NCBI GenBank assembly: GCA_035222895.1
Contig: JAVYIG010000321.1
Location: 248,001-312,000 of the forward strand
Direction of reading: 5' to 3'
Source of the DNA: Strongylocentrotus droebachiensis
Lineage: Eukaryota > Echinodermata > Echinoidea > Camarodonta > Strongylocentrotidae
Length of the DNA stretch: 64,000 nt
The notes under the pieces are model-generated. The model ran no database searches, was not told the origin of the DNA, and saw nothing but the letters and a program-made list of their open reading frames with translations. Within the stretch, counting starts at the first letter, position 1. Each line of letters opens with the position of its first letter. The position numbers and the translations under genes were made by a program. Positions 1-10,323 of this stretch are shown here, piece after piece.

Positions 1-633
1 TAGACCATGTGAATTTATTGTATCAACTCAGAATTACCTTTGAAAGGATATTTTGCAAGCAGCAAACAATGAAAAGTTCATTGAATTTCTGATAACTGCG
101 AGCCTTCTTCGGTGCAAGTGTATAAATCTTAAGTGGCAGGGGCATTCTCCCTGTTCAGGCTACCAACATTCATTGCATGTGCATGGCTATATATAAAAAG
201 CTGTACAGCTAGTCAGCTACATGATTCATAACTATTTTTTTCTAGACTGTACGCTGTAACACAAAAAGCAATAACATAACACATGGTTAAGCATCATTTC
301 AAACAAACTCAATAGAGAACCAGGGTTCCGTTTTCATCTGAAGGTTGTATTGAAGGAAAAATATATAACTTGGCAGGGCTTATATTAAGCACACTGATGA
401 TTGGCCAGCTGTCATGTCAACTGACCATTTCCTAATGAGATTTTATAGACCAAACTTCTTTGTCATCCAGTGTGTAAGCCTCTTTCACTATACATTAATT
501 CTTTTTGTACGCTTCTTTGTACGTTTCTTTGTACGTTTCTTTGTATAAGTTTTGTGTTCATTTTCTACAGTCTGAACAGGTTTACTAGTTGCTGGCTGCT
601 TACAACAGTAACAGAAGTAGTAGCAACACTTAC

Positions 634-849
634 CATCTCCAGGAGTGGTTTCGTAGGTGGATTCTTGGTCAGCTCCTCCAACTGCTTGAGCCTGCGTGCC
701 CTGGCTTCTGTAACTGATTCTTCACCTCTGTCGGCTTCAGTGGCTTCTGCCTGGGAGTCCAACACAATAAAACAAGGTGTGCTACTATCCTCCTGGAGAC
801 CTCCGTCTAGCTGAGCAGAATCAGAAGGGTCTTGGGATGGGAGGTCCAT
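634..849 (-). CDS. First coding exon of a 53BP1-like gene (partial; gene continues off the left edge)
   Basis: The exon opens with ATG at 849 and runs 72 codons to a strong donor (GAGATG then GTAAGT) just below 634, ending in phase 0. It encodes an acidic, Ser/Asp/Glu-rich segment containing QLDGGLQEDSSTPCFIVLDS followed by Q. That order (QLD, a short acidic spacer, TPC, I, DSQ) resembles the conserved extreme N-terminus of TP53BP1, a chromatin adaptor of the double-strand-break response. An in-frame stop lies upstream of the ATG. A possible acceptor near 890 (polypyrimidine then CAG) suggests that 850-889 is 5' UTR of the same exon. No further exon is visible between 1 and 633, so that stretch is taken as intron 1. 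The splice structure is seen directly; the 53BP1 assignment is an inference from one short motif, and another acidic nuclear protein is possible. Confidence 0.5.
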
Positions 850-1189
850 TACTTCCAGTCTTTTATAGGTTTATGGGTGTTTTGTTCATCTGCATACATG
901 AGAAAATAGATCTATTTTAGTGATGCATGATTAAGAAGTACATGTAGTCAAATATATCGAAGATGAAGATGGAGTTGGGCAAGATGTAAGATTGGGGGAC
1001 AGCAAACTAAGCATTTTGTTTCAAAAGGCTTCCTTTTATTATGTTAGTGTTTTAAGACAAATTCTTGTTTATCTTGGTTCTACAATGTATGTTATCCACT
1101 ATGGATACAAAAACCCAAGAGAAAGATATTCCATCAACAAAGAGACAAACTCCATGATAAAAGACGTAACTGAGGAAAAAAGTCACCTT

Positions 1190-1800
1190 TGACCCATCCT
1201 TGAAATTCAGCCTGCATGTGGGAAAAATTACAGCCAAGGCCAATTCCATCCTTGGGCTCCTCAAGAGAAACTTTCATGAAAAGTCATTAGTTCTCCTGTA
1301 TAAAACCCTGGTACGACCTAAGTTAGAGTACTGCTCAACAGTATAGAACCATCTTTTGAATAAGGACAAGGATAAGTTGGAAAAGGTGCAGAGGAGGGCT
1401 ACAAAACTTGTCAAAAGTGTGAGACATTTAAACTACTCAGAGAGACTTAAAGCACTGAAAATCCTCACTCTACAGTTCAGACGGAAACGATCTGACATGA
1501 TTCAAGTGTTCAGAATAATGCACCAGTTCGATAATCTTCAAGAAGAACATTTCTTCAGCAGAACAAAGTGCAGTCGCACCCGTGGTCACTCACTTAAGCT
1601 TTACAAGCTAAAATGCCGGAAGACATTAAGGAAAAACTCATTCAGCCAGAGAATAATCAATGTGTGGAATGGTCTTCCAGGCGATGTTGTGGAGAGTACC
1701 ACTATGAATCGTTTTAAATCTGGACTTGAGAAATGGTGGAAAGATGCCCAGATAAATATGATGACAACCCCAACCAAACGAAACCATGGATAGGAACAAC
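1190..1800 (+). pseudogene. LINE 3' fragment: C-terminal end of a CR1-like reverse transcriptase ORF
   Basis: The plus strand translates to the region after the reverse-transcriptase domain of CR1/Jockey-type LINEs: a K-A-N-S-I-L-G-L-L-K-R segment, YKTLVRPKLEYCS, then EKVQRRATKLVK and, near the end, the INVWNGLP motif. A stop codon (TAG near 1344) breaks the frame before the open part that starts at 1356. The N-terminal endonuclease and catalytic RT motifs are absent, so this is a dead 5'-truncated copy. It lies upstream of the 53BP1-like exon in the opposite orientation. Confidence 0.8.
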
Positions 1801-3587
1801 AGTCTAAAGACTGAATAATCCTGGATCAAGTGAGTTACAAGTGAGTTTATATTTCCATGACTCTGGAGTACGGAGTGTACTTTTGGAGAAAGTAAATGTG
1901 ACCGACAAATGTGAATAATGCACAATCTAAAGTCGTTTTTGATGGCTGTTTGAAATTTATTTTCACAAAATTGAAAGGTCCATAAGCTAAGCACGTGTAA
2001 TAAAAGATTGCAATCTTGATTTTGCTGCTGACTATAGTGTGAATTTTACCCCAATTTCAAACCACTTTTAAATATAACACAACCACTTTCAAACCCTTTT
2101 TAAAAACAACTCGACCACAAAGTGCAGGAACATAAAGATTTTTTTTAATAGGGAAAACCTCAAACGATTTGTTGCTCAGTCACCTCAGAAGTTTGTTGCG
2201 TTGTATTTGTACACATCGCACTGCACATATTTGCGGGGTGCAAACTTGCGAAGCTTAATTTTATATTCTTGGTTTAATTGCTTGGCCAAACAGTAAAAAC
2301 CACTCTCTAGTCTACAAAAAGGCTCATTCAGTCTTTTCAGATAGACTATAACACAGTAGATCTAGACCACCACAAAACAACCATCAACAATTTTGCGTGA
2401 CCAAAAGATGACCGCCGCCGTGACTCGTGCTATCTTAATAATTTGCATGATGTCATATGAATATTTGCTAGCAAAAAAGCCAATCACAGAAACTGTGAAA
2501 TGAAAATGCCTCTGTGTAGCTGTAGAAAATGAATAGACCTAGGAAAAAAGTGGGTCAGATCAAAGCCGACTGTCAGCTTCAGGTACGTCAGAAAGAAGTG
2601 GTACATTAAATGGAACACTCCAAGATACATTTGTCACATACATACATGTTGATATACTCATGACATGATGTAGCTGCCTATTTACGTTCGATTTATCGCA
2701 CCTTCAAATATAGTCTAGAGTCTACTCATAGCTTTCTTGAACTTGAAGTTGAATCAGTTTTTGCTTAAACTTTTACTAACCTGAATATCTCATTTTTTGG
2801 CGCTTAAATTGTTAAGAAACCTATCCAAAATTGACGTAACGAACGAAAGAGACAGAAAAATTTGGTCTACTAAATTAAGTACTACTACTAGGCCCCTAGT
2901 AGACTCTACTAGGTCTAGTGATTTACATGATCATCAGATCGTACATGTATTCTAGTGTAGACTACATCTAGATCTACGTCTAGTATCTGCTTTGGCACTG
3001 ACTGCTGAGCTGACTGGCAAGTGCATCCTTGAAATTGAAAATTAAACAATTCAGTGCAATTTCGATTTAGAATTAGAAATAGAATAGTGAAAATTCTGAG
3101 ACTGATATTTACCGGGTATGTTATGGAAAGAACTAACTCCACAGCACAGCACTCGCCAATCACCTGTCAGTCTCAGCAATGTAGCAACTTGTACAAACAA
3201 CTTTGCGACAGGATTGTTATGTTATGCTTATGTTACATTTGGTTTCAATTTGACCGCGGTACTTGCTTTAGCGCTTCCGCCGATGTCGATGACGCTCGAC
3301 TACCACACACATCGACCCCTTACTAATTCGGTCACCAATAGCTCGTTCTCCTCGTTTAATTTTTTTTAAATTTATGTTTTATTGATCATTCATAATCAAT
3401 TTTTTTTACAAACAATCATAGGATTAACTACAGCTAAAAAAAAAAAACACACAGCTGCAATACATTATACCTCCTCGTTCAAATGTAATACGAGGGTCCA
3501 TACTATAATCTCAATTTAGAAAAGAGAAGGAAATGCATGAAGAGGAATTAGATAGAGCCAAGAGGGAGGGACCGAGTAGAAAGAAAT

Positions 3588-3590
<3 letters not shown>
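1801..3590. other. Intergenic stretch, no gene recognised
   Basis: Short ORFs here have no recognisable motif. The part around 2400-3330 is slightly richer in CpG, including the GC-rich stretch at 3270-3320, and lies upstream of the minus-strand 53BP1-like exon. It is a plausible promoter area, but I see no clear TATA box or initiator that would place a start site. Confidence 0.3.
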
Positions 3591-3592
<2 letters not shown>

Positions 3593-3644
<52 letters not shown>

Positions 3645-3675
3645 CGAACAAAAGAGGGTGGGGGGGGGGGGGGAG
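3593..3675. repeat. (GA)n microsatellite followed by poly-G
   Basis: An almost pure GA dinucleotide run of about 50 bp is followed by a G homopolymer near 3660-3674. The Ser/Leu-rich ORFs on the minus strand are by-products of this repeat. Confidence 0.95.
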
Positions 3676-3939
3676 CCAAACGGTATCGATGAGTTCAATT
3701 AAAGGCATGCCAATGGTCTGATTAGCCTGGGTTGATTTTCAAGATAGACCTACTGTCCTACTGACCCTTATTATGGACAATTTATGGGTCCGATCGAAGC
3801 CCACTGCAAACTGGCATGCACTAAATAAAAACTATTTAAAAAAAAAATTATGGCAAAATTCACAACCACGTCCGTGATCTCCTAAAACTCAGGCATGGAA
3901 CATCATTCTCCACTCCATGAAAATGTCACATGGAAATTA

Positions 3940-4105
3940 CCAAAATTCAGGCCTATTTTATAGTTTGCTAATAATTTTAGAGTTCGATGCATGCAGAATT
4001 TTTTTTTTTTTTTTTTTTAGTTTGCTAACAATTTTAGAGTTTGGATGCATGCAGATTAATTATCCCAAGTTACATTTCCGCCCACCTCCCCCCCCCCCCC
4101 CCCCC
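3940..4105. repeat. Small tandem duplication with poly-T and poly-C
   Basis: The phrase TTTAGAGTT(C/TG)GATGCATG with the flanking TAGTTTGCTA occurs twice about 57 bp apart, separated by a T homopolymer. A C homopolymer follows near 4088-4105. No gene is seen from 3676 to 4740 apart from these simple repeats. Confidence 0.7.
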
Positions 4106-4739
4106 GAAAATATGAGTAATGAGATCTTTAAAAAAATAAGTGGCATCAAACTCTGTTACTCTTTAAACACATATCGAATGCAATCTTTTAAACCCAAAAC
4201 TGACTTCTTGATTGTGATATACACATATAAAATACATCATGGTAGGCCTATATTTAAAAAAAATCATTTGGATGAGCATTGGACACATTGTCTTACCGAT
4301 ACTTTATTTTACTGATATCCTATTAGGACGAGTTTTATAGCGATATGTATTAACCTCAGACATGCGTGAACTTGTCCGCTGCGCTATATGTTTTTCGGGG
4401 GTTCCCCTGTTCGGTTCTGCTGCACTGAGCTGTTCCACGTCGCGCGCCCAAATCAACTGAGAAACTAATAAATGCAATAACAACAACCTATTTACCTTGA
4501 TTTCTAAGTTCTCTTCCCCCTCTAAAAAACCTGTAGTAAATTGTATGTATCTTAACGCTTTAATGTAAATGACCTTCTACCCTAGCTTTATTTACAAATT
4601 GTATATTTCAACAGAATTGTGATAGTATTCACACATTTGATTTCCCCAACAATCCTAAGAATATATCTCGCCACGGACATATCCCTTAATTCAAATAATC
4701 GAGTTGTTCAATTTCAATGATAAATTGCCATCACTGAAG

Positions 4740-4935
4740 TATACGTAGGTGGTTTATAGCCATTTGGTCTACAAACGTTTGGTATAATGACCACTAAGGC
4801 TAATAATTATTTGATTTAATTTCATTTGGTCTATTCTCCAATAAGTCTTCTACCCCTGAGTTTGTATATTGCTCATTTTGTCTACTATCCATATAATAAG
4901 GTCTAATATCATTTGATCATTGATGATTATTAGTA
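4740..4935. repeat. Degenerate AT-rich array of ATTTGGTCTA-like words
   Basis: The words CATTTGGTCTA, GTTTGGTATA, CATTTGGTCTA and ATTTTGTCTAC recur at irregular spacing. It is a decayed tandem array of a short unit, similar in style to the arrays near 56.4 kb and 63.3 kb. Confidence 0.45.
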
Positions 4936-5149
4936 TTTAATTATGCCCTGCCCATCATAAACACTCAAAAGTATTCTTTCCACCTCGGTAAACAACCACT
5001 GAGGGACTACTATTATTATAGGTGATACAATATACATCTTTTACAATATACATGTTTTTAAAAAGTGTATATTTTACCCATAAGTGTTAAATGTCTCTCT
5101 TTTCACAATCCTAAAAGTCTTTTTATTTTATTAAGTATCTCTTTGAAAT

Positions 5150-5540
5150 TCAAATATTCTTTTGTTTTAACATCTAAAAAAACACGAAAACCCTATAGTT
5201 TAACTTGCTGAACCGTAGGTTTCCAAACAAGGGTATCTGGGGTCTATCATTATCCTATCCCATCCACTAAAGTTTGTTTTTCCTTTATTGACTTTAAGAC
5301 TGCTAACTCATTTTCCCGAATTCGTCAATAATAGATATTGTAGCCTATTTAAAGAAGTTGTATCTTTCCCAAACAGAGAAATATCGTTGGCATACCATAT
5401 TTGTTTAATTTCGCTTTATCCAAATTGAACTCCCTTGATAGTATTACCTGTTCTTATTGCAAGCGCCAATATTTCGATAGCTAACAGAAACACATGGCGA
5501 CAAAGAACCCCCTGTCTTACATCTCTTTTTTGTTTTGTTT
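5150..5540 (-). pseudogene. LINE fragment with RT motifs (L1/Tx1-like), frameshifted
   Basis: On the minus strand the translation contains RQGVLCRHVFLLAIEILALA, recognisable as the RQGCPLSPYLF..AIEILA block of L1-type reverse transcriptases. It is followed by IKGVQFG and YANDISLF, a degraded YADD catalytic motif with Asp replaced by Asn. Downstream the frame is broken but NKGKTNFSGW resembles the LNKSKTE block. This is a different LINE lineage from the CR1-like pieces elsewhere in the window. A TTAA-flanked element begins at its right edge. Confidence 0.7.
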
Positions 5541-6289
5541 AAAGGGATAGTTGAGTTCTTGTTTAAGACCGCAGATGCCTTCAAAGAGCATGGTTATTGC
5601 TCTTATAAAGTCTTATTTATGACATTTCTAGTACCCTTTTAGGACCTAAAATTGCTATGAAGGAAATTGAGACCCCAAAATTTGTAAAATTTAGATCAAA
5701 CACGATCATACCAATTCAGCTCAACTTTCAAAAAAAATATGATGACCGTTAATTAATTAATTAATTTATTAATAGTACCAATACACGGGCCGTTTGGTTG
5801 TGCGTATTATATCCAACACGAAAAAGCCAACAAAAGCCAATATTAGCATTGATGGAATCGGGCGCTATCTCGTTTTTTCAACGGCTGGTTAAAAAATATC
5901 GAATATTAATTTTGTGGTGCCCCACAATATTATAAATGGTTATATATTTTATGGATATATCAGCCGTCTCTGAACAGGGGCGTCGCTAGACCTTTTTCGA
6001 TTGGGGGGGGGGGGGTGTAGAGGCCAACGATTACCGACATTACTAGCCACCAATTACCGACAAAATTAAATGTCCCATTATCTACAAATTTAACCCTATG
6101 AACCCGGGGCTGAAGGCTAAATTGTTTTTCCTATGGACTATCTATATAGTACTTGCGTATGCGCAAATGGTTATTTCGTCATCTTAGTCAGCATAATGCA
6201 GACGCGGAGCTAGGATCTTATTTTAGGGAGGGGCGCGCGGTAGTGACGAGCAAGCGAATCACTTATAGGGGCGTTTGGGTGATAGGCCT

Positions 6290-6590
6290 CCCGCTCGAAG
6301 CGTGGAAGCTTAGACGTTTCCTTAAATTATTAGAGAAAGTAGACGATTCGTTGAACTGTGCTCGACTTTTGATGCTTGTCTGAATTCAGTTCCCCCCTCT
6401 TGCGCGAAGCGCGGAAGCTTTGACGTTTCCTTAAATTATTAGAAAAAGAAGACGATTCGTTGTACAGTTTTCGACTCGTCTAAATGAAGTTTTCCCCTTC
6501 GTTCATCATTATAGAGAAAGGAAGACGATTCGTCGTACCGTTGTTGACTCTTAAACCTTGTTTGAATTTAGTTTCCCCGAAAATGTTAAA
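6290..6590. repeat. Tandem repeat, unit about 107 bp, about 3 copies
   Basis: The words GAAGCTTNGACGTTTCCTTA and AGACGATTCGT recur at 6306, 6413 and (partly) 6510, inside the hAT-like element. The ORF at 6153-6383 spans the first unit and is not credible as a gene. Confidence 0.75.
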
Positions 6591-6859
6591 CCTCTGATTT
6601 CTTTAGCTGATATTATAGGAAAGTGAAACTTCGAGAAAATACAAGTATTGTAGTTGTTGTCACTCTCGAAGTCGTCACAGTGGATAAAAAAGTCACAGTT
6701 CGTAGGGAAAAAAAACTTGTCGGCCGACCGACAATAAACATCTCACCGACTTCAAACTTCTGCATTGATATAGCACATGAGGTTTGAGCAAGAATACCGA
6801 CACAGCTGACCCGACACAGCAACATAATTACCCGTGTCTTTCTTGCTCCCTCGACGAGA

Positions 6860-7125
6860 CGACTCCACCCAACAACCCCCTTCTCTCTTTTACTCCCACT
6901 CCTCCTCTCTCAGGCTCTTACCTCCCCTCTCTCTCCTTTCTTTCACCCACCGTTTCTTTTTTTTCCCTTTTCTTTCTTTTCCTTTCTTTCCTCTCCTCCC
7001 TCTTTTTATTTTTTCTCTTTCTTTCTTCTCTTTTTTTCCTTTCTTTCTTTTCTTTTCCTTTTCTTTCTTTCTTTTCTTTCCCTTTCCCTCCCTTTTTTCC
7101 CTCCCCCTTTTCTCTTTTTTCCCGA
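6860..7125. repeat. Polypyrimidine (CTTT/CCT) tract
   Basis: About 260 bp of nearly pure C/T on the plus strand. It produces overlapping Ser/Phe-rich and Lys/Glu/Arg-rich ORFs on the two strands, none of them gene-like. Confidence 0.9.
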
Positions 7126-7547
7126 CGGCAGCGCAATTTTACCGACAATATCCTGACAGGTGTGGGGGGGGGGGGGTGTCGCACCCCACACCCCCTTTGG
7201 AGACGCCCGTGTCTCTGAACTGATTTTGATCAATCAAAGATGATTTCGTCATTTAAATTAATTGTATGATCTTTCAAATTTGACACTCAGTTTTTCATTA
7301 TCTCACAAAAAAAGATATTGTGTGTAGCGCCCTCTACAACAAAACTCGACAATCTACAAACGTGTTTAGTTGAGGGGGCTTTAAAGCGCGGCTTCATAAA
7401 AAAACGTTTTATTAAGCGCTATACAAATGTGACTCTTATTACCATTAAAAAAAAAAATACTTCTGAAATGTACTACAAATACGGAATAATAACAAACAAC
7501 AAATATATATTTATATAATGTATTTGTTATTTGTTACTATATATATA

Positions 7548-7690
7548 TGAGGTGAGGCAAATGGGTACCTGGTAGGATTATTCCTTGAAATGCACTGTGC
7601 GCTGATATCAAACGGCTGCCAGAGGTAAAACTAGGGTATTAAGCTCTTTGGAAGCGCATAGAGACTTTATATCATAATGTGTTATGTGCT
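7548..7690 (+). mobile_element. tRNA-derived SINE, body fragment
   Basis: The block AAATGGGTACCTGGTAGGA followed by TCCTTGAAATGC matches the body of the more complete SINE at 55974-56250. The head is missing, so this is a 5'-truncated copy. Confidence 0.65.
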
Positions 7691-7916
7691 AATGGACTAT
7701 TATCCTTAGAGCGTCATTAGACGGACATATTATGTAATGAAAAAATGAATCATTAAGTAGACATGGTCATTAGCAGGACATTTTCGTGTTAGGGTCAGGG
7801 TAATATACAAGTTGTTATGATATCCGATTAATGTACCATTTAGGGTTTAAATGTCCTGTTATTGTTAATACAACATGTAGGGTTATATATACATAATATA
7901 TGTCATATAAATATTC

Positions 7917-8062
7917 ATGTCACATATTAATATTCATATGTAACATATTAATATTCATATGTAACATATTAATATTCATATGTAACATATTAATATTCAT
8001 ATGTAACATATTAATATTCATATGTAACATATTAATATTCATATGTAACTTATTAATATTAA
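7917..8062. repeat. 21-bp minisatellite, about 7 copies
   Basis: The unit TAACATATTAATATTCATATG is repeated almost perfectly. Because 21 is divisible by 3, the repeat makes periodic ORFs on both strands (a 7-residue period). Confidence 0.95.
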
Positions 8063-9414
8063 TATGCATACATTTGTATGACAAATTTATGTGGACAACT
8101 CCATGTATCATGTTGACCAAAAAGTAAACAAAAGATGCATGATTCGTTTTCTCTGCACATGTCACATATCAAACCCAAACACAGCTTGTTTATAGAAAGA
8201 AACATATTTTATGAGTCTCTGATAATAAAAGAATAGTACATGTTCAAAATAAAATGTAATGTCATACAGGTATATATTTCCAGACAACGTCGTGAATATG
8301 CTCCTCAGATACATGTGCTACTTATACCAGTTCAATATTACACTCTTATAATTTGATCAGATATATTTCAATATAACACTCTTCTTATAACACACAATAG
8401 GGACAGATGAATAAGTACAGGGATCTATTCAATATACTGAAACTACTGCTGTATCATGTTTTCTATCACTAAAATAACAACTACTGCTAATTGAAGAAGA
8501 AAAAAGGTCTATTATCTATGTAATTTATACACTTTCAAAGTTTGACAACAAAAATGAAATCACTATACATGTAAAAGCTGTCGACATATCATACTTTTAT
8601 GAAGAGCACACATAAATGTAAACAACATGCTAAACACTTCCCATTTGTTTTCAAGCAGTTTCTTTCAAACTTTAGTTGCTTGACTAGAACTCAACCCTAT
8701 CTTTAACTAAGTATCAACATATGAAATAGAATGATGATAGTTGTAAAAAGCACACATGTATATAAAAGAAGTACATATCAAATGAATCTGATTATCCGAG
8801 AAGTCAATATGATAACAACTAACAAATACTTGACTTCTACATACCAGTATATTGTTTCGTAACACAAAATTAGAGGCAAATGCTAACTTGGAAGAATTAA
8901 AAAAAAAAAAAAAAAGCTGTTGATGGGTAACATAAACCAAGCACACATCCTGAAAACAAAATCAGGTACACTATAATTGTAGTAAAATAAAAAAAAAACA
9001 TACACTGGAATGAATAGAGAATGTATATGAATATGAAATATGGATATATACTTTTTTCATACACAATACTATTCAAGAGTGAAAGCATGCAAGCAGTATC
9101 GCCAGAATGTTGAAAGCTTTCCGTAGATCCCATGGAAATTTAATAGCTTGAGATATCAACAACAAAAAATCATCTAAGTATAACAATTACCTGCTAAATT
9201 AATTACAACCATAACAATCCCAATAGGTTTCGACTTTAATACACCTAAGCCACACACCTATATTGCCTCCAAGCAACCCCGTACTGACTCGATCCAGAGT
9301 CCAAACCTATATCAACTCTTGGCTATTCCGGTTAATGTAATTGTTCAGTCCGTAGGGTCGCCTCTGTACTCGGCTAATTTGTAAATTGACTTTTCCAAAA
9401 TTATCTGAAATATA
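8063..9414. other. Intergenic stretch, no gene recognised
   Basis: AT-rich DNA 3' of the MAM gene. Apart from an A homopolymer near 8899-8915, no repeat family, coding exon or RNA gene could be recognised. Confidence 0.4.
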
Positions 9415-9422
9415 CCTCTACG

Positions 9423-9810
9423 CAGGGGCGTACGCAGGGGGGGGGGGGGGGTTGGGGATTCAACCCCCCCCCCCCTTTGGTATTTTTATGTGTGTAAACC
9501 CCCCTAAAAAAACCTAAAACTCCCCTCCCCCCCTTTGGATTTTTTTTTTTTTTTTTTTTTATTATAAAAAAAAAAAAAAAAAAATATGCCCACGGCTAAC
9601 CTAAAAAAGGTGACCTTACTCGTTGCGATTTTTTTGAGACTCCCCCCCCCCCAAAAAAGTGTACGCTTACCCCCCCCCCCCCCCCCACCCTCCCACCCCC
9701 ACTGAGCGACTTTTCGGCCGGCGCGATTTTAAATTTTTCGGGAGCGAAATATTTTGGGCCCGATTTTAAAACCCCCCCCCCCCTTGAAAAAAATCCTGCG
9801 TACGCTTCTG
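9423..9810. mobile_element. hAT-like G/C-tract MITE, 8-bp target duplication CCTCTACG
   Basis: Starts CAGGGGCGTACGCAGG and ends CCTGCGTACGCTTCTG, a near-perfect inverted repeat, with CCTCTACG duplicated at 9415-9422 and 9811-9818. The interior is made of G and C homopolymers, A/T runs and the word ACTGAGCGACTTTTCGGCCG shared with the copies at 11731 and 42656. No coding capacity. Confidence 0.9.
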
Positions 9811-9902
9811 CCTCTACGATTCTTAATTTATCCTTAGACTAAGAGACAGCGCCTTGTTTCCTCTAGAAAAGGTGCGACATAAATCAAAATTATTATCATC
9901 AT

Positions 9903-9908
9903 TTTATT
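9903..9908 (-). promoter_or_regulatory. Candidate polyadenylation signal AATAAA of the MAM gene
   Basis: AATAAA on the minus strand lies about 135 bases beyond the stop codon of the last MAM-gene exon. It would give a short 3' UTR. Confidence 0.45.
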
Positions 9909-10042
9909 GTCGGTCTGTGACTGGGGTATAAAGTCTGCTTCATAGTTTTCTTTAAATGTCCGTAATTTCTACATGAATAGATCGACCTCAAACGAAACCT
10001 GACAGACAAAAGGGAAATTTCGGAATGGGATTTCGGGGTTTA

Positions 10043-10323
10043 TCATGCGTTATTGTCAATATCAGGCTTCTCGTAGACTGGGTTAGCAATGCCAGGTTCA
10101 CCGGGCATCGAGACAGGATTAATGTTATCATTTTCCCGGTTCTTGTACTTGATGGCGAACGGTGTGTTGCCAAAGCCTGATCGTCGAATGTAGAACCAGG
10201 CGACGACGAGCATAATGACGACGCCGACGATGACCAGAGTTAGGATGACACCGAGTGCGACGCTGGCCTTTGAACCACCACCACTGCGTTTCTGATTCTC
10301 TCGTGCAGCCGTTCTTGCCTTGA
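10043..10323 (-). CDS. MAM gene exon 20: transmembrane helix and cytoplasmic tail
   Basis: It follows a pyrimidine-rich acceptor (CCCTCACAG). It encodes a short basic, Gly/Ser-rich stalk ([10 protein letters not shown]), then a hydrophobic helix beginning [20 protein letters not shown] and continuing AWFYIRR with a basic stop-transfer. The tail is about 45 residues with [11 protein letters not shown] near its end, so it contains an NPxY motif, the class bound by PTB domains and clathrin adaptors. TGA stop at 10043-10045. The sequence shows the motif; endocytic or signalling use is inferred from the general behaviour of NPxY tails. Confidence 0.9.

Larger units (their letters stand above)
5975..7211. 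mobile_element. hAT-like non-autonomous element with 8-bp target duplication TCTCTGAA
   Basis: The element starts CAGGGGCGTCGC and ends GACGCCCGTG, an imperfect inverted repeat typical of hAT termini. The 8 bases TCTCTGAA lie directly on both sides (5967-5974 and 7212-7219), the length of target duplication made by hAT transposases. It is inserted into an older TTAA-type element. Inside are a G homopolymer near 6003, about three ~107-bp tandem units (6290-6590), and a long CT-rich tract (6860-7120). No transposase is visible. Confidence 0.85.
5539..7304 (+). mobile_element. TTAA-flanked MITE (family C), split by a hAT-like insertion
   Basis: The sequence from TTAAAGGGATAGTTGA at 5539 to about 5966, resumed at 7220-7304, matches in reverse orientation the element at 61247-61729. 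Shared landmarks are the GTGGTGCCCCACA block, GAGATAGCGCC (reverse complement GGCGCTATCTC here) and the GACACTCAGTTTTT block near the end. The right terminus has diverged. The continuity of the match across the 5975-7211 insertion shows the order of events. Confidence 0.75.

Noticed and set aside
6784..7233. Ser/Phe-rich and Lys/Arg-rich ORFs on opposite strands
   Set aside because: They arise from the polypyrimidine tract inside the hAT-like element.
7917..8062. CRISPR-like short repeats
   Set aside because: The 21-bp units are directly adjacent without spacers and the genome is eukaryotic; this is a minisatellite.
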